Source: Mya arenaria (taxonomy: Eukaryota; Mollusca; Bivalvia; Myida; Myidae). Taken from it: a DNA stretch of 64,000 bases. Positions 50,201-60,389 of this stretch are shown here, piece by piece. The position numbers and the translations under genes are program-made. Under the pieces are notes generated by a model. The model was not told the origin of the DNA. It saw only the letters and a list, made by a program, of their open reading frames with translations, and made no database searches. Every line of letters starts with the position of its first letter. Positions within the stretch are counted from its first letter, which is position 1. The stretch lies in assembly GCF_026914265.1 (NCBI RefSeq), contig NC_069135.1, positions 28,400,738 to 28,464,737 of the forward strand, given 5' to 3'.

Positions 50201-53200
50201 AAACGGGCAGAGGAAAAAGAAAAATAGCAATTAACTGGAGCCGTCGTAATCTGTTGAATATTTAAATAAATAATATATAACTTTAGCGTAGATTCTTATC
50301 TAGTGTCCGCATAGTTTCGCGTAGGTAACCCCTCCGAGGAATGCCGAATTTGTTATTATTCGGTCGACTGATCACCCTCCGAGGGCCTTATATTCAAACT
50401 CTGAGGAACGTGGACAGTCGATAAAATCATTGTGTTGGCCGCGATAGCAAAAATCCGCGGAGGGAAACGGAAAGTGGGTCTAACTCGTTGAGTGTACTGT
50501 ATATATAATAATAATCATAAGCGTTTCACCAATGCAGATGTTTACTTGACACATGATAGCCCTAGATAAAGAAATGCATTTGGACTAGAATTCAATAAGT
50601 TGGTAACTATCGAGGGTCGCCACAATCCATTTTCAGCAACATATCAATGATCATGTATATGTTTTCTTTCAGACCACAAGGTCCTATGCTTGGGCCTTAT
50701 ACAGTCCCTGTTTGAAGGCTCCATGTATGTGTTTGTGCTTGAATGGACCCCAGCTTTGACCCCTAATGACCCTTCTAGCGTGGCTCAGCGGAAACTGCTA
50801 GGGGCTGATGATGATGCCGATGGGCACAGGGGCCAAATTCCACATGGTCATATTTTTGCAGGTTTCATGGTGTGTGATATGTTTTTTGTGTGATGTGATA
50901 GATTGTTGTATTTGATTTGTATGTGTTTTTTATTTATTTTTACCATATCTGTGAAATATTGGTTCCTTGTCATATATTATTAGGCAACAGTTTTCAAAAG
51001 AGACAGGAAATGAATAGCAGAAAATTACCAGATGATACAATCGTATGAAAAAAAGAAAATTGTCAAAAATTGTGCAAAAAATGATATTGTAGTGTACAAC
51101 ACATTGAATCTTACTCACTGATAAATCACATCACATTCAACAAATGTATCTTTTGCAGATTCGAAATTAACTGGGTTTATCTACCATGCAAACAATAGCG
51201 TCGGTAAATGTAACTTTACTAATCACATGACTTTCACATGCTTAATATAAACACTAAAAACTGGAAAACCATTATGCGCTAATTTTAAACAGGTTAATTC
51301 TGATTTTGGGACCATCTGGTGTCTAGTCCCTTTAAAGTCACTGAAAACAACACTTGCTTTTGTCCATGCAAATGCTTTCAGAAAATGACCTATGGTGTTG
51401 ACGATACATATAATGCATGGCATGTGCTTAGCCTCACTGCAGTGTAATGACTACTTAATGCTAAGAAGTCTCTAATCAGACCAGTTTGCTGTATACGAAT
51501 GCAATTATTCCATATTGCTGATATGAATACTACAAGGTTTTGACCTCTTCCAAAACATACCGGTACTCAAGAGCGCTCTAGTTGAAAATAAGATACTTTT
51601 GTTTGTAGCTAAAAATAGTTAAACATAATAATCTTGAAAAGGTTCCTTTACTTTAAACATTATATATTTTAAAACAATTGTGAAGGAAGCTATGATAGCT
51701 TATACTAAGTCACTCTCGTTGGCATGATGTTGCGCAAGCGTGTGGTCTTGTGCTGTTGGGGAAACCGGAGTACCTGAAGAAAACCCACTTGTCCAGCTTG
51801 TTGACCACTAACCAAACTCACATGCACCCAGGCAGGGAATCAAACCTGGGTCGCCTTGGTGAAAAGTGAGTGCACTAACCAATGTGCTAACCGGACAACC
51901 TAAGGGTTCTTTCATCTATTCGTGAATTGCATGTTGACCTAATACATACAATTTTACACTGAAAGTTAACACCTTTCATGCTTTTTAATGTTTGTAACTG
52001 ATTTTTTTTTTATATTATCAATCATGTTAATTGTTGTGCATTTCTTGTTCGTTTCAGGTTTCCATTATGATTGGATCATCATTGTTTAAATTGCTGTCCA
52101 AGTTCACATCAGTGGAGTCATTTATGAGGTATATTGAAAAAGGCAGAGTATGTTAAATGACGAAATACGCAAAGCAGAAAAATTTGTCTTTTGTGTATCT
52201 TTTCTGAACTATTATATTTAGTTGTACATGTATTTTGGTATTTTTAAATAGGCTATCAACATGTAGCATTTGAGAAGAGACAAGTCTGAGAAAATTTTCT
52301 AAAAGATATTTGATAACTCATAACATGATATACGTCTATCACTGAGGAAGGTGCTGCTATACCTTTTACTTTAACATTTAAGTGTTGTTGAATGCTGAAG
52401 CCAGCTGATGAATAAATTGGAATACATATTGCATAATTATGAAATAGACGGAACATAATGTGCTGAGTTTTGATATGAACATATTTATTCTCAGTCGTAA
52501 CTTCAAAAATCTAAAATTTGCATGAATACACAGATGGCAACCAATAGGTTGTTGTTGTTTTTTTCTTTAGCTTTGTTTTCAAATTAAATACTGGCTTAAG
52601 TTCTAATCACATAAACATATAGCAAAATTACAAATACATGCCAGTGAAACATTTAAACAAAAGACTAATGAAACGACTCCTTATAGGTAGATTCTTGTTG
52701 GTGTTGTTATTATAATGAGCTTAACCCATGAAGCTAGACAGTAACAGTATAGCTTAAATTATGGAATACCTGCCTACACAATGTCATATTAATACCTATT
52801 GATATGTTTCAGGCCAGTGTTATTTGTGGCAGCCATGACCTTGGCCACTCCAATATTATTCCCAGGGGTAAGTCAAAACTATACTTCAATTTAATTTCAG
52901 GGGGTGAGTTGAAACATATCTTGATTATGTTTTCCGGGGGTAAGTTGAAACATATCTTCTATATTATTTCCAGGGCTAAGTCAAAACATATCTTCAATAT
53001 TATTTCCAGGGTGTAAGTGAAGATATTTCTTCAAAATTATTTTTGGGTTACCGTAAGTCAAAACATTTCTTCAATATATTATCCATACCTGTATATTTTA
53101 ATAAAGAAAATATATGGAGGATAATTATTTGTTTCAATGTTAGATAGATATAAACTGGTATTTCATCGAGTGAACCCCAGAAGCTATTTTTCATGAGTGG

Positions 53201-56200
53201 TGAAGTCATGTGTGAAATTTACACTAGGTGTATGAGGTGAAATATATTGCAAACTAACCCTGAAACAATCTATCTTTTTCTTATATTGCTTAAAGGCCTA
53301 GTTTAAGCCTTCTATAAGTGATTCCCACCCCCAACCTGTGTACAGTACACAACATCTGTGTATTGATCTTCATCTATTTGCCTTGATCCCTCTTATCCAA
53401 TCTGATCTGAGTATCCTGCTGTGCAGTTTTGAAGGTTTTATTATTAAATGGACCCTAAATGGCCCTGAGCCAAAAAACGAATACACAGGAAATTGGCCCC
53501 TACTGTGACACCAGTGCCATTAGCAGGAGGTGCACAGCAGGGGATTATCATGCTAAACATTTAAAATGATTTAAAACAAAAGCTAGTTGTATTTTTTCAG
53601 AAAAGTGCACCAAATTGTATGCAATTGTTATATAACTTTGAAAATGGCTTCGTTGAAATTGTGACCCAGCTCCATCGCACTGTTTGATTCCAATGTGAGA
53701 GTGAGCTAAAGGTCCAAACAGTGAAAATCTTTTTTATATCACTAATAAATCTCTATTAAGTTTAAACCACCAGAAAGCATATTATAAACTCTAAAACATT
53801 TTTAAATTTACTGTTTAAAAAATAAGGAGAGCTATACTACTCACCCTAGAATCGCGTCCCACCTAGGTTAAGGTTTTGCATGTAAGCACCTTTAAGTCAT
53901 TATCCCAGCAAATACATCATGTATTGCATTGAAACTTAAGATAAGTATTCCCAACTATCAAACCTAATGACTTAATGAAGCTGGTTAAAACTAATTTTAA
54001 TATACATATAACGATAATAATGGCCTTGAAACTCTGGTTACGGTTTTGCATGTAAGGATTCATAGGTAAATATCTCAGCTACAAATTGATGTATTACATT
54101 GAGACTCATTACAACGGTCCTCAACCATCCAGTCTACTTGAATAACCAAGTTAGAATATACACAGACTCCCACCACCAAACCTTCCTAACTAATCAAGTT
54201 CAATAATTCTTTCTTGCATATAATAAATATCCCCCCCCCCCTTATTACTTGACATGGAAATTCTGGTGAAGATTTTGCATTTAAGCTCATATCAGCCAAT
54301 AACTCAGTTTTGGCCCTTTTATTATTTGACTTAGAAATTCTGCTTTAGGATTTGCATTTAATCTTATTTAACAATGATACATGCATGTTCAACTAAAATT
54401 TTGAAATCCTGAAACTTTAACGTGGCGGAATAGTCAAGCGTACTGTCTCTTTGACAGCTCTTGTTCAATTTATAAGCACCTGTTTTAGCATAATTTTATG
54501 ACAAAACAATTCTTTTGTTACTTTTGTGTGACTGACTAAATTGAATTAATTTTACAGATTTCTCTGATATTTTCATTTGTACAAAACCCATATGTTTCAT
54601 ATTTTCAGAACCAGTTGGTGATATTTATGGCCTTCATTGTGTTTGAGATGTGTGTGGGCGTGTTCTGGCCTTCCATGAGTACCATGAGGGGCAAATACGT
54701 TCCGGAGGAAAGTAAGTGTAGCAAACCAAGCCGTGAATGCAAAAACTTTCTAATTAACATTAAATAAGAAACAGATAGAACATTGTGATTTTCACCCCTT
54801 AAAGTGACTAGATACCATGTGATTTTGATCCTTAAGGGGACTAGACACCATGTGATTTTCACCTATTAAAGGGACTAGACACCAGATGATACAATTGCAA
54901 AAAAGGGAAAATTGTCAAAAACTTTTAGCATTTAATCCATGTAAAAGCAAATTAAATATTTGTTAACCAGCTTAACATTCAATAACCTGTTATATTGAAG
55001 GTTTCATTAGAATATCTTAATTTCATAAAACCTTCATCAAAAAGTAAATTTGTTAATAATAATTGATACCAAAAATGGTTTTAAAAACAAAATGCATTGA
55101 GCCAGGATCACCGGTATTTGCAGGTAAGACCGGACCTACTACACCAGACAGATTATTGAGGTTTTATATAAAATATATAAACAATTAAAAACTATTTAAA
55201 ATTCTTGGAGAGTTTGTAAGTTTTAAAGCAAAAGTGTTGACATTCACCGCATTTGTGTTAGAGAGCCCCCTTGTTAAAATGAATTAAACAAGAATTTACT
55301 GAAAAAAATATTGATATTTACGGCATAACAAAAAATACTTAGTTACCGGAAGTAACATTAGCGACATCGATTTTGTACAACCACTATCGATTGTCGCCGA
55401 CATTGCATTGTCAGCGACGATTTATCGATTGTACTCGATTATCGTTTCATCACTAGTACTGAATGAAAATGTAAACATAATGATCAATCCTCAAAGATAT
55501 GAAGTTATGTTATATATTTTAGGTTGACAATGTTTTTATTTCTGATATATGACGTCACATGGCATATTTCTGTTCCATTTTAGCACGAGCAACTGTGATG
55601 AACTTCTTCAGAATTCCGTTAAACATGATTGTTGTGATGATATTGCTGCAGGTTAGTTGTTTGGAAACAGAATCACATTTTCTTTAACTTTTTCATTTGT
55701 AAGAGTTTGCACGGAAGATAGCATAAGATCTAGGGCCATGATTAAGAACCTTCTCACAAATGTTCACGCCCACCAGCTAGACTCAGACTCACTTGAATTA
55801 AATTACAAAAAATCACCTTAAATCCATTTGTTTTACAAAATTAAATGTGAATAATAATATTGAGTTTTGAATAGTTATAATAAAGTTCAGTAAATTTCAT
55901 TATCAAAATTCAACTTTAAAAAAGAAAGTAACAATGAAGATATACTTTCATGCCTTTTGAGTCTGAACTCTGGCTTGAGGCTGTTTGTAATCAAAGCCAC
56001 TGGTCTGTTAGAATTGTTGGCAAGTGAAGACAATTGACATGGTAGCGCTGAACAACCTATTATTAATATAATACCAAATTTTTGTTTCATTGCCAGGAGT
56101 ATATTCCTTTTGAAGTCAAAAGTATATTAGAATATGCATTTTTAGCTCGACTATTAGAAGAATAAAGTGGCTGTATTACTCGCACCTGCGTTGGGATTAA

Positions 56201-58469
56201 ATTCATTTCTAAGACAAAGTGGCATATAGTTAAGCGTGCTGTCCTACAACAGCTCTTGTTTGAATGGCAATTGGTATTGATGAATTTATTTTGGTGCATA
56301 TTTAATGTTTAAATCCCTTGTTTTGCAGAATCTGTCAATGGCAGTGATTTTCACATGTTGTGTTCTGTTCCTTTTTCTGGCCACAGTGTTTCAACATTGG
56401 CTCTATGTGTAAGTATTGGCGAGTGTTGTTTGAGGAAAACATGTAATAATTGAAACTATTTTCAGTAATTGTTATTTTCTGTATCATACTTGTCTGTTTT
56501 TTAATTGTCCATTTTCCTCGGCAAGTCAGATGTTGAGAACTTTTTATAAGTTAACAATGTTGTGAACGACACTGCTGTTATTTTTTAAAGGTAAAACATA
56601 GTTTATAATGTGCTCATATATGTAAAAAAAAAAACAACAAGCACTGCTGAATAATATGATTTAAGGAGTACAGCAGATCTCGAGCATGTCCATGAAATTT
56701 CCAGAGAAGTAAAGATTTGAAAGTTAGCAATAATGGTATTCACAACATTTTTAACATTTACAAAGTTCTAAGCAATCTGCCCAATTATTTTGCTATTCAT
56801 GGGTTAAAAGGCAAAAAGCCTCTATCTGATTCTACTGTTAATGTCACTTGGCAGCATTCGCTTTCAAGCCTCATAATGTATTAAGACTAGGGTCCGAACC
56901 ATAGGTAGTAGTATCAGTCAGCAATTGTAATAAGAGAGAAAAAATATACGTTTCATCATCCATGGTGATCCAACATATATAAATGTCCAAGAATCATTCT
57001 TCAATGGTTACTGAAGAGCAGATGTAATTTATTCATTCATTCGTTCATTTATTCATTCATTCATTCATTCATTCATTCATTCATTCATTCATTCATTCAT
57101 TCATTCATTCATTCATTCATTCATTCATTCATTCATCCATCCATCCATCCATCCATCCATCCATTCATTTGTTAATTTGATAGTGGTTATGATTTCAGAT
57201 AAAGTAGTGACACTTTGAGACTACATGGAAAATAAGAATACTTTCAAGTCAATATGAATTATGTATATGTGACAGGCAAGTGATAGCTTTGAGGCATGCA
57301 AAGCTTAAATGTTAAATGCTGTTTGATTTTAATTTTAATGCCTGGTTTCAAATGAGGTATATATTTTTTTCCTGCTTAATGGTTTGTGAAAAAAAAAACT
57401 GGCACTATAACATTTGTATGAGAAAATATTCTCATATTATATTCAAGGACAACTGCATATCTTACTAAATATAGAGATGAACAATTTCTTTTACTGAGTG
57501 CTTGCATGAACCCAGTTTGGTTATGTCTCTATGTAACTATTGACATCATTTATTGCTGTGTCATTTCCAAAATATGAAGAGGAATGTATTCATTGAAGTT
57601 ACAAAAACACATACCAGTAAGCTTTTTTAGTTAGATAATGAATACAAATCTATTTCTAAAGTAATGGAAACTCTGTGATGTAAGAAGAACAGTCATTATT
57701 CTGAGTGGCTACAATTTATTTTAGGCACTTTCTGTTTTTCCCCAATATATGTCAAGCCTGCTGGCGGTGACCAGCATAGTTGTCACAATGTTGGTTTTAT
57801 GTGTGCGTCTGTCTGTCCGTCCAACTAAACTGTATCTTGACCATGCACTATAGGATTTTCAAAAATTGCTATGAATGTTCACCATGATCAGACAGCGTGT
57901 TGCACAGTTCATGGTTGAAATGATCCTTGACCAGGCTGTATCTTGACCATGCATTGATGGATTTCGAAAAACTTGCCATGAAGGTTAACAGTGAAGAGGT
58001 GTGAAAACTTGCAGTGGAGGTTCACCATTTTCGAGGGGTAGTGTTACAGGTTCCACATATTGTTCAACTCAAGTTATTTTGTGTTGCAATTGCATGGAAG
58101 AGCATTATGCCTGTATCAAAGGTTCTATCAATGGTCTTGCCATGTCCCATTTGGCATCTTTTCATTTAATCATTGAATAAACTTATAAGACATGTATTAA
58201 GAAAAAAATCAGATGACATTTTATTTTCAGAACGGGAGTAATCAATATTTCTTGGGAGTATTTTATGTACATTAAAAGGTATTTGAAGCAACATAAAAAA
58301 TTCTTGTTGTTTTAGGATTGACAAGACAAAAAAAATGTATGCTTTTTCTGCTGTCCATCACAGATATGTTTCTGTTATCAACTTCAGATTGACATCCAAA
58401 AGATCTCTTATCATTCCTGCCGGACAAGTGGAAAGGGAGAGACAACCACTGCAGGAACAAATCGTCTAG
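35231..58469 (+). CDS. MFSD5: MFSD5-type major facilitator (molybdate-anion transporter), 13 exons
   Basis: Exons: 35231-35378, 38779-38923, 39911-39971, 43103-43210, 46149-46267, 47865-48001, 50673-50869, 52058-52128, 52813-52867, 54609-54711, 55584-55651, 56329-56408 and a last exon ending at TAG 58467-58469. All introns are GT-AG and every junction keeps frame; the product is 457-481 aa depending on the last acceptor (human about 450). It matches MFSD5 in order: GDWLQGPHVYALYDSYG after TM1, SFADKYGRRNNCILYG after the A-motif region, LGRLLGGTATSILYSAFESW, YTWPENYGNQ before the central loop, LIQSLFEGSMYVFVLEWTP (TM7), GVFWPSMSTMRGKYVPEE and NFFRIPLNM (TM10-11). Twelve membrane spans are expected. 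An acidic insert (about 30 residues, ADDDADGHRG) lies between TM7 and TM8 relative to human. The family mediates molybdate uptake. The start is the Met before TM1; any 5' noncoding exon is unseen. Confidence 0.93.
35541..35613 (-). mobile_element. tRNA-derived sequence (Thr-AGT-like), SINE head or tRNA pseudogene
   Basis: On the minus strand it reads GCCCGTTTAGCTCAGTTGG (A-box region), a loop CTAGTAA with potential anticodon AGT, GGGTTTGACCC (B box) and a closing CGGGC. The acceptor stem pairs, but the anticodon stem and T stem have mismatches, so it is not a good functional tRNA. A second, more decayed copy lies at 35720-35795, and both share flanking 'taacctrgkaggaaaagtgcgcc' and 'ctggttctaac' sequence. 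It lies in intron 1 of the MFSD5-type gene. Confidence 0.7.
35718..35800 (-). mobile_element. Second, decayed tRNA-derived copy
   Basis: The minus strand shows CCAGTTAGCTAAGTTGGTTAG and a blurred B box. Flanks match those of the copy at 35541-35613. Confidence 0.55.
36271..37428. mobile_element. Non-autonomous DNA transposon with ~27-bp terminal inverted repeats
   Basis: The left end reads TACCGTATTGTATCATGTAT then AGGACGC. The right end is its near-perfect complement (GCGTCCTATGCATGATATAA TACGGTA). The element is 1158 bp in intron 1 of the MFSD5-type gene. Inside are two direct copies of a 'gacagtcaaccrttgcaaccrttgcaa' module (about 36590-36675). No transposase frame. The open frames at 35967-36300 overlap its left end and are not genes. 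Confidence 0.75.
38416..38741. mobile_element. MITE, family TTAAAGCTGCNCTCTCACAGAT, copy 1
   Basis: Terminal inverted repeats TTAAAGCTGCGCTCTCACAG (left) and CTGTGAGAGTGCAGCTTTAA (right) bound 326 bp. The interior 'gtcttggaaagag ... gattgctgacaaaa' also pairs with 'tttttgtcagcagtct ... ctcgtttcaagac'. It sits 38 bp upstream of exon 2 of the MFSD5-type gene, so the exon's pyrimidine tract follows closely. Confidence 0.85.
40096..40445. repeat. Degenerate ~45-60 bp minisatellite 'gaactgactagtggattgccaattcaaatgttct'
   Basis: About eight diverged units with the core GAACTGACTAGTKGATTKCC in intron 3 of the MFSD5-type gene. Confidence 0.75.
40525..40912. mobile_element. MITE-like element, family AAAGGGACTATACACCAG
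   Basis: The left end AAAGGGACTATACACCAG is partially mirrored by ACAGTGTATAGCCCC near 40894-40908. Relatives with the same end (GGGACTAGACACCAGATG) occur at 54875 and, inverted, at 51325-51345. The interior contains a tRNA-like GGGTTTGAACCGGGT segment. Confidence 0.55.
41050..41442. mobile_element. MITE, family TTAAAGCTGCNCTCTCACAGAT, copy 2
   Basis: Same ends and interior as 38416-38741 (intron 3). It is longer because a 'gttaccaacgttttaatggcttaaacc' stretch is duplicated inside. The minus frame 41336-41557 is a shadow. Confidence 0.85.
46340..47060. repeat. ~130-bp satellite-like array with nuclear-receptor half-sites, intron 5
   Basis: Units contain 'ggaacttcataattggtatgctagttggtcatgactagtagatgacc ... 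ggtcaaaggtcaaggtcac..tgacctt'. There are about five copies. Perfect AGGTCAnnnTGACCT palindromes lie at 46543-46557 and 46978-46992. Upstream is a (GTCA)n-like run, as in the related element at 58911. Confidence 0.8.
48100..48665. repeat. ~31-bp minisatellite with ~125-bp higher-order units, intron 6
   Basis: Four ~31-bp subunits alternate: 'cccttctgccctcatgcagaccagaatgggta', 'cccttctgcccccatggaccccatcatgggct', 'ccaatctgcactcatggagaccagcatggca' and 'ccctctgccctcacagatttccgc'. The four-unit block repeats about 3.5 times. Two long plus-strand frames (48061-48429 and 48192-48719) cross it; their proteins simply repeat the unit, and the array lies between exons 6 and 7, so I treat it as non-coding. 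Confidence 0.85.
49468..50501. mobile_element. Tc1/mariner-like non-autonomous element with 31-bp perfect terminal repeats
   Basis: CAGTACACTCAACGAGTTAG followed by ACCCACTTTCC at 49470 is perfectly inverted at 50469-50499. TA dinucleotides flank both ends (49468-49469 and 50500-50501). CAGT termini with TA duplication are typical of the Tc1/mariner superfamily. No transposase frame is present in the 1030 bp. It is in intron 6 of the MFSD5-type gene. Near-perfect termini suggest a young insertion. Confidence 0.8.
51020..51350. mobile_element. MITE-like element, family GGGACTAGACACCAGATG, inverted copy
   Basis: The left side 'accagatgatacaatcgtatg...aaaattgtcaaaaattg' and right end 'accatctggtgtctagtccctttaaag' match the sequence at 54873-54925 in direct and inverted form. 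Lies in intron 7. Confidence 0.6.
51735..51903 (-). mobile_element. tRNA-derived SINE with conserved 3' core
   Basis: On the minus strand: GGTTAGCACATTGGTTAGTG (A-box region), GGTTTGATTCC (B box, 51836-51846), then 'gtgggttttcttcaggtactccggtttccccaacagcac' like the conserved central domain of widespread mollusc/metazoan SINEs. Intron 7 of the MFSD5-type gene. Confidence 0.8.
52852..53072 (+). repeat. 36-bp minisatellite derived from the exon 9/intron 9 boundary
   Basis: Six units (52852, 52888, 52924, 52960, 52996, 53033; the last two 37 and 40 bp). The first unit is AATATTATTCCCAGGGGTAA GTC..., i.e. the last 16 bases of exon 9 plus its splice donor. Later units retain 'ttatttccaggg' and GTAAGT or GTGAGT, so several carry both an acceptor-like and a donor-like motif. 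The 70-codon frame 52804-53016 reads this array in a shifted frame. Confidence 0.9.
53824..54110. repeat. Dispersed repeat, family 'AAGGAGAGCTATACTACTCACCC', copy 2
   Basis: Matches 2745-2885 and continues into tandem-like diverged units with 'ggttttgcatgtaag' (53870, 54040) and 'ttttgcatttaagctca' (54270). Intron 9. A run of 12 C occurs near 54229-54240. Confidence 0.65.
54790..54930. repeat. Fragments of the GGGACTAGACACCATGTGATTTT repeat
   Basis: Three short tandem units 'aaRgggactagacaccatgtgatttt' (about 54798, 54836, 54873), the last continuing as the MITE seen at 51020-51350. Intron 10. Confidence 0.65.
57027..57163. repeat. (ATTC)n then (ATCC)n tetranucleotide microsatellite
   Basis: About 27 ATTC units followed by about 7 ATCC units, in intron 12 of the MFSD5-type gene. 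Confidence 0.97.
57760..58080. repeat. Fragment of a dispersed 'ctgtatcttgaccatgcact' element
   Basis: Two diverged units 'ctgtatcttgaccatgcaytrtrggatttyraaaa' (57829 and 57937) preceded by 'gtctgtctgtccgtcc'. The layout (CGTC-like run, then tandem units) resembles 17091-17760 and 58911-60386. Confidence 0.6.
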
Positions 58470-58511
58470 AGTTGCTGCCCATGGATTTATACATTTTCAG
58501 TCCTAAAATAT

Positions 58512-58860
58512 CTTTAGTTGCAGCCCTTGGTTTTAATAATTGCAATCAAAAGAATGCAGTACTTGATGTTTTAGAGTTGCATACCTTAGTTTTAAAAAGG
58601 TGCAACCAATAGGTTTCAGTACTTGATTTTCTAGAGTTGCAGACCTTGATTTTAATAGTTGCAACCAAAAGAATGTGGTACTTTATTTTCTAGAGTTGCA
58701 GTCTTTGGTTTTAAAAAGGTGCAACCAAGAGGTTTTGGTATTTGATTTTAATAGAATTGCAGCGTTTGGTTATAATAGTTATAATTAAAGCTTTGCAGAA
58801 TGTGATTTTCTGTAGTTGTAACCCTTGGTTTTAAGTGGTTCCAACTTTCATAATCTTGGG
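58512..58860. repeat. ~62-bp minisatellite in the 3' flank of the MFSD5-type gene
   Basis: Units follow 'agagttgcagnccttggttttaatagttgcaaccaaaagaatgtggtacttgattttct'. Two versions alternate ('aatagttgcaaccaaaag' and 'aaaaaggtgcaaccaatagg'), giving a ~124-bp higher-order period. It starts about 45 bp after the stop codon, so it is probably inside the 3' untranslated region. Confidence 0.8.
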
Positions 58861-58910
58861 ATGGACTTCTTGATACTAGTTGCAATCCTTAATAACATTT
58901 TGAATGCTTA

Positions 58911-60386
58911 TTATGCCCCCCTTCGAAGAAGAGGGGTATATTGCTTTGCACAGGCATGTCGGTATGTCGGTCGGTAGGTCGGTCGGTCGGTCCGTCGGTA
59001 GACCAAAGCTTGTCCGAGTGATAACTGAACAATTCCTGGACGTATGGTCATCAAACTTCACATGAAGGTTGGGCCTGACCAGTAGATGACCCCTATTGAT
59101 TTTGGGGGTCATCAGGTCAAAGGTCAGGGTCACAGTGACCTTTAATGGTAAAATAATTTTAAAGCTTGTCCGAGTGATAACTCAACAATGCCTGCACCCA
59201 TGGCCCTCTAACTTGACATGGAGGTTGGGCCTGACCAGTAGATGACCCCTATTGTTTTTGGGGGTCATCAGGCCAAAGGTCAAGGTCACAGTGACCTTGA
59301 ATGGTAAAAGGTTGTCCGAGTGATAATGTGAAAATGCCTGCACCCATGGCCCTCAAACTTGACTTGGAGGTTGGGCCTGACCAGTAGCTGACCCCTATTG
59401 TTTTTTGGGCTCAATGGGTCAAAGGTCAAGGTCACTGTGACCTTGAATGATAAAAGGTTGTCCAAGTTATAACTCAACAATGCCTGCACCCATGGCCCTC
59501 AAACTTGACATGGAGGTTGGGCCTGACTAGTAGATGACCCCTATTGATTTTAGGGGTCAAAGGTCAAGGTCACAGTGACCTTGAAAGCAAACTCGACAAT
59601 TCTTGAACCTATGGTCATCAAACTTGACATGGAGGTTGGGCCTGACCAGTAGATGACCCCTATTGATTTTAGGGGTCAAAGGTCAAGGTCACAGTGACCT
59701 TGAAAGCAAACTCGACAATTCTTGGACCTATGGTCATCAAACTTGACATGAAGGTTGGGCCTGCCCAGTAGATGACCCTTATCGACTTTGGGGGTCATCA
59801 GGGCAAGGTCAATGTCAGAGTAACCTTTAACGCAAAAAAATTAACAAATCTTCCCCCACTGATATCTCAAAAATGCCTGAACCTATGATCTTTAAACTTG
59901 ACATGGATGTCAAGCCTGACCAGTAGATCACCCTTATTGATTTTAGGATTCATAGAGCCAAAGGTCAAGGTCACAGTGATCTTGAATGGTAAAAGGTTGT
60001 CCGAGTGATAACTTAACAATGCCTGAACCCATGGCCTTCAAACTTGACTTGGAGTTGCATCTGACTTGTAGATGACCCCTTATGATTTAAGGGGTCAAAG
60101 GTCAAGGTCACAGTGACCTTGAACGAAAAAAACTTGTCTTGTGATAACTTGACAATGCCTGCACCCATGGCCCTCAAACTTGACATTTAGGTTTCTGGTG
60201 ACCAGCTGATGACTCTGGATTTTGAGTTCATAGAGTCAAAGGTCATGACGGTCATAACACACTTTATCCTCACACTTTAATGGTCATAATCTTAAAACAG
60301 CAACAAATCAGCTGTCATTTCGGTCCATGCATATTTCATTCAATTGTCCATATAATCCTGACAACATGGCGCTCAGGGGGGCATAA
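58911..60386. mobile_element. Non-autonomous element with 12-bp terminal repeats and ~120-150 bp tandem units
   Basis: Ends TTATGCCCCCCT (58911-58922) and AGGGGGGCATAA (60375-60386) are perfect inverted repeats. A (GGTC)n tract follows the left end, then about nine units 'acttgacatggaggttgggcctgaccagtagatgacccctattgattt...ggtcaaaggtcaaggtcacagtgaccttgaa'. Perfect AGGTCAnnnTGACCT palindromes lie at 59283-59297, 59429-59443, 59567-59581, 59686-59700 and 60105-60119. No transposase frame. Confidence 0.75.
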
Positions 60387-60389
60387 TGT

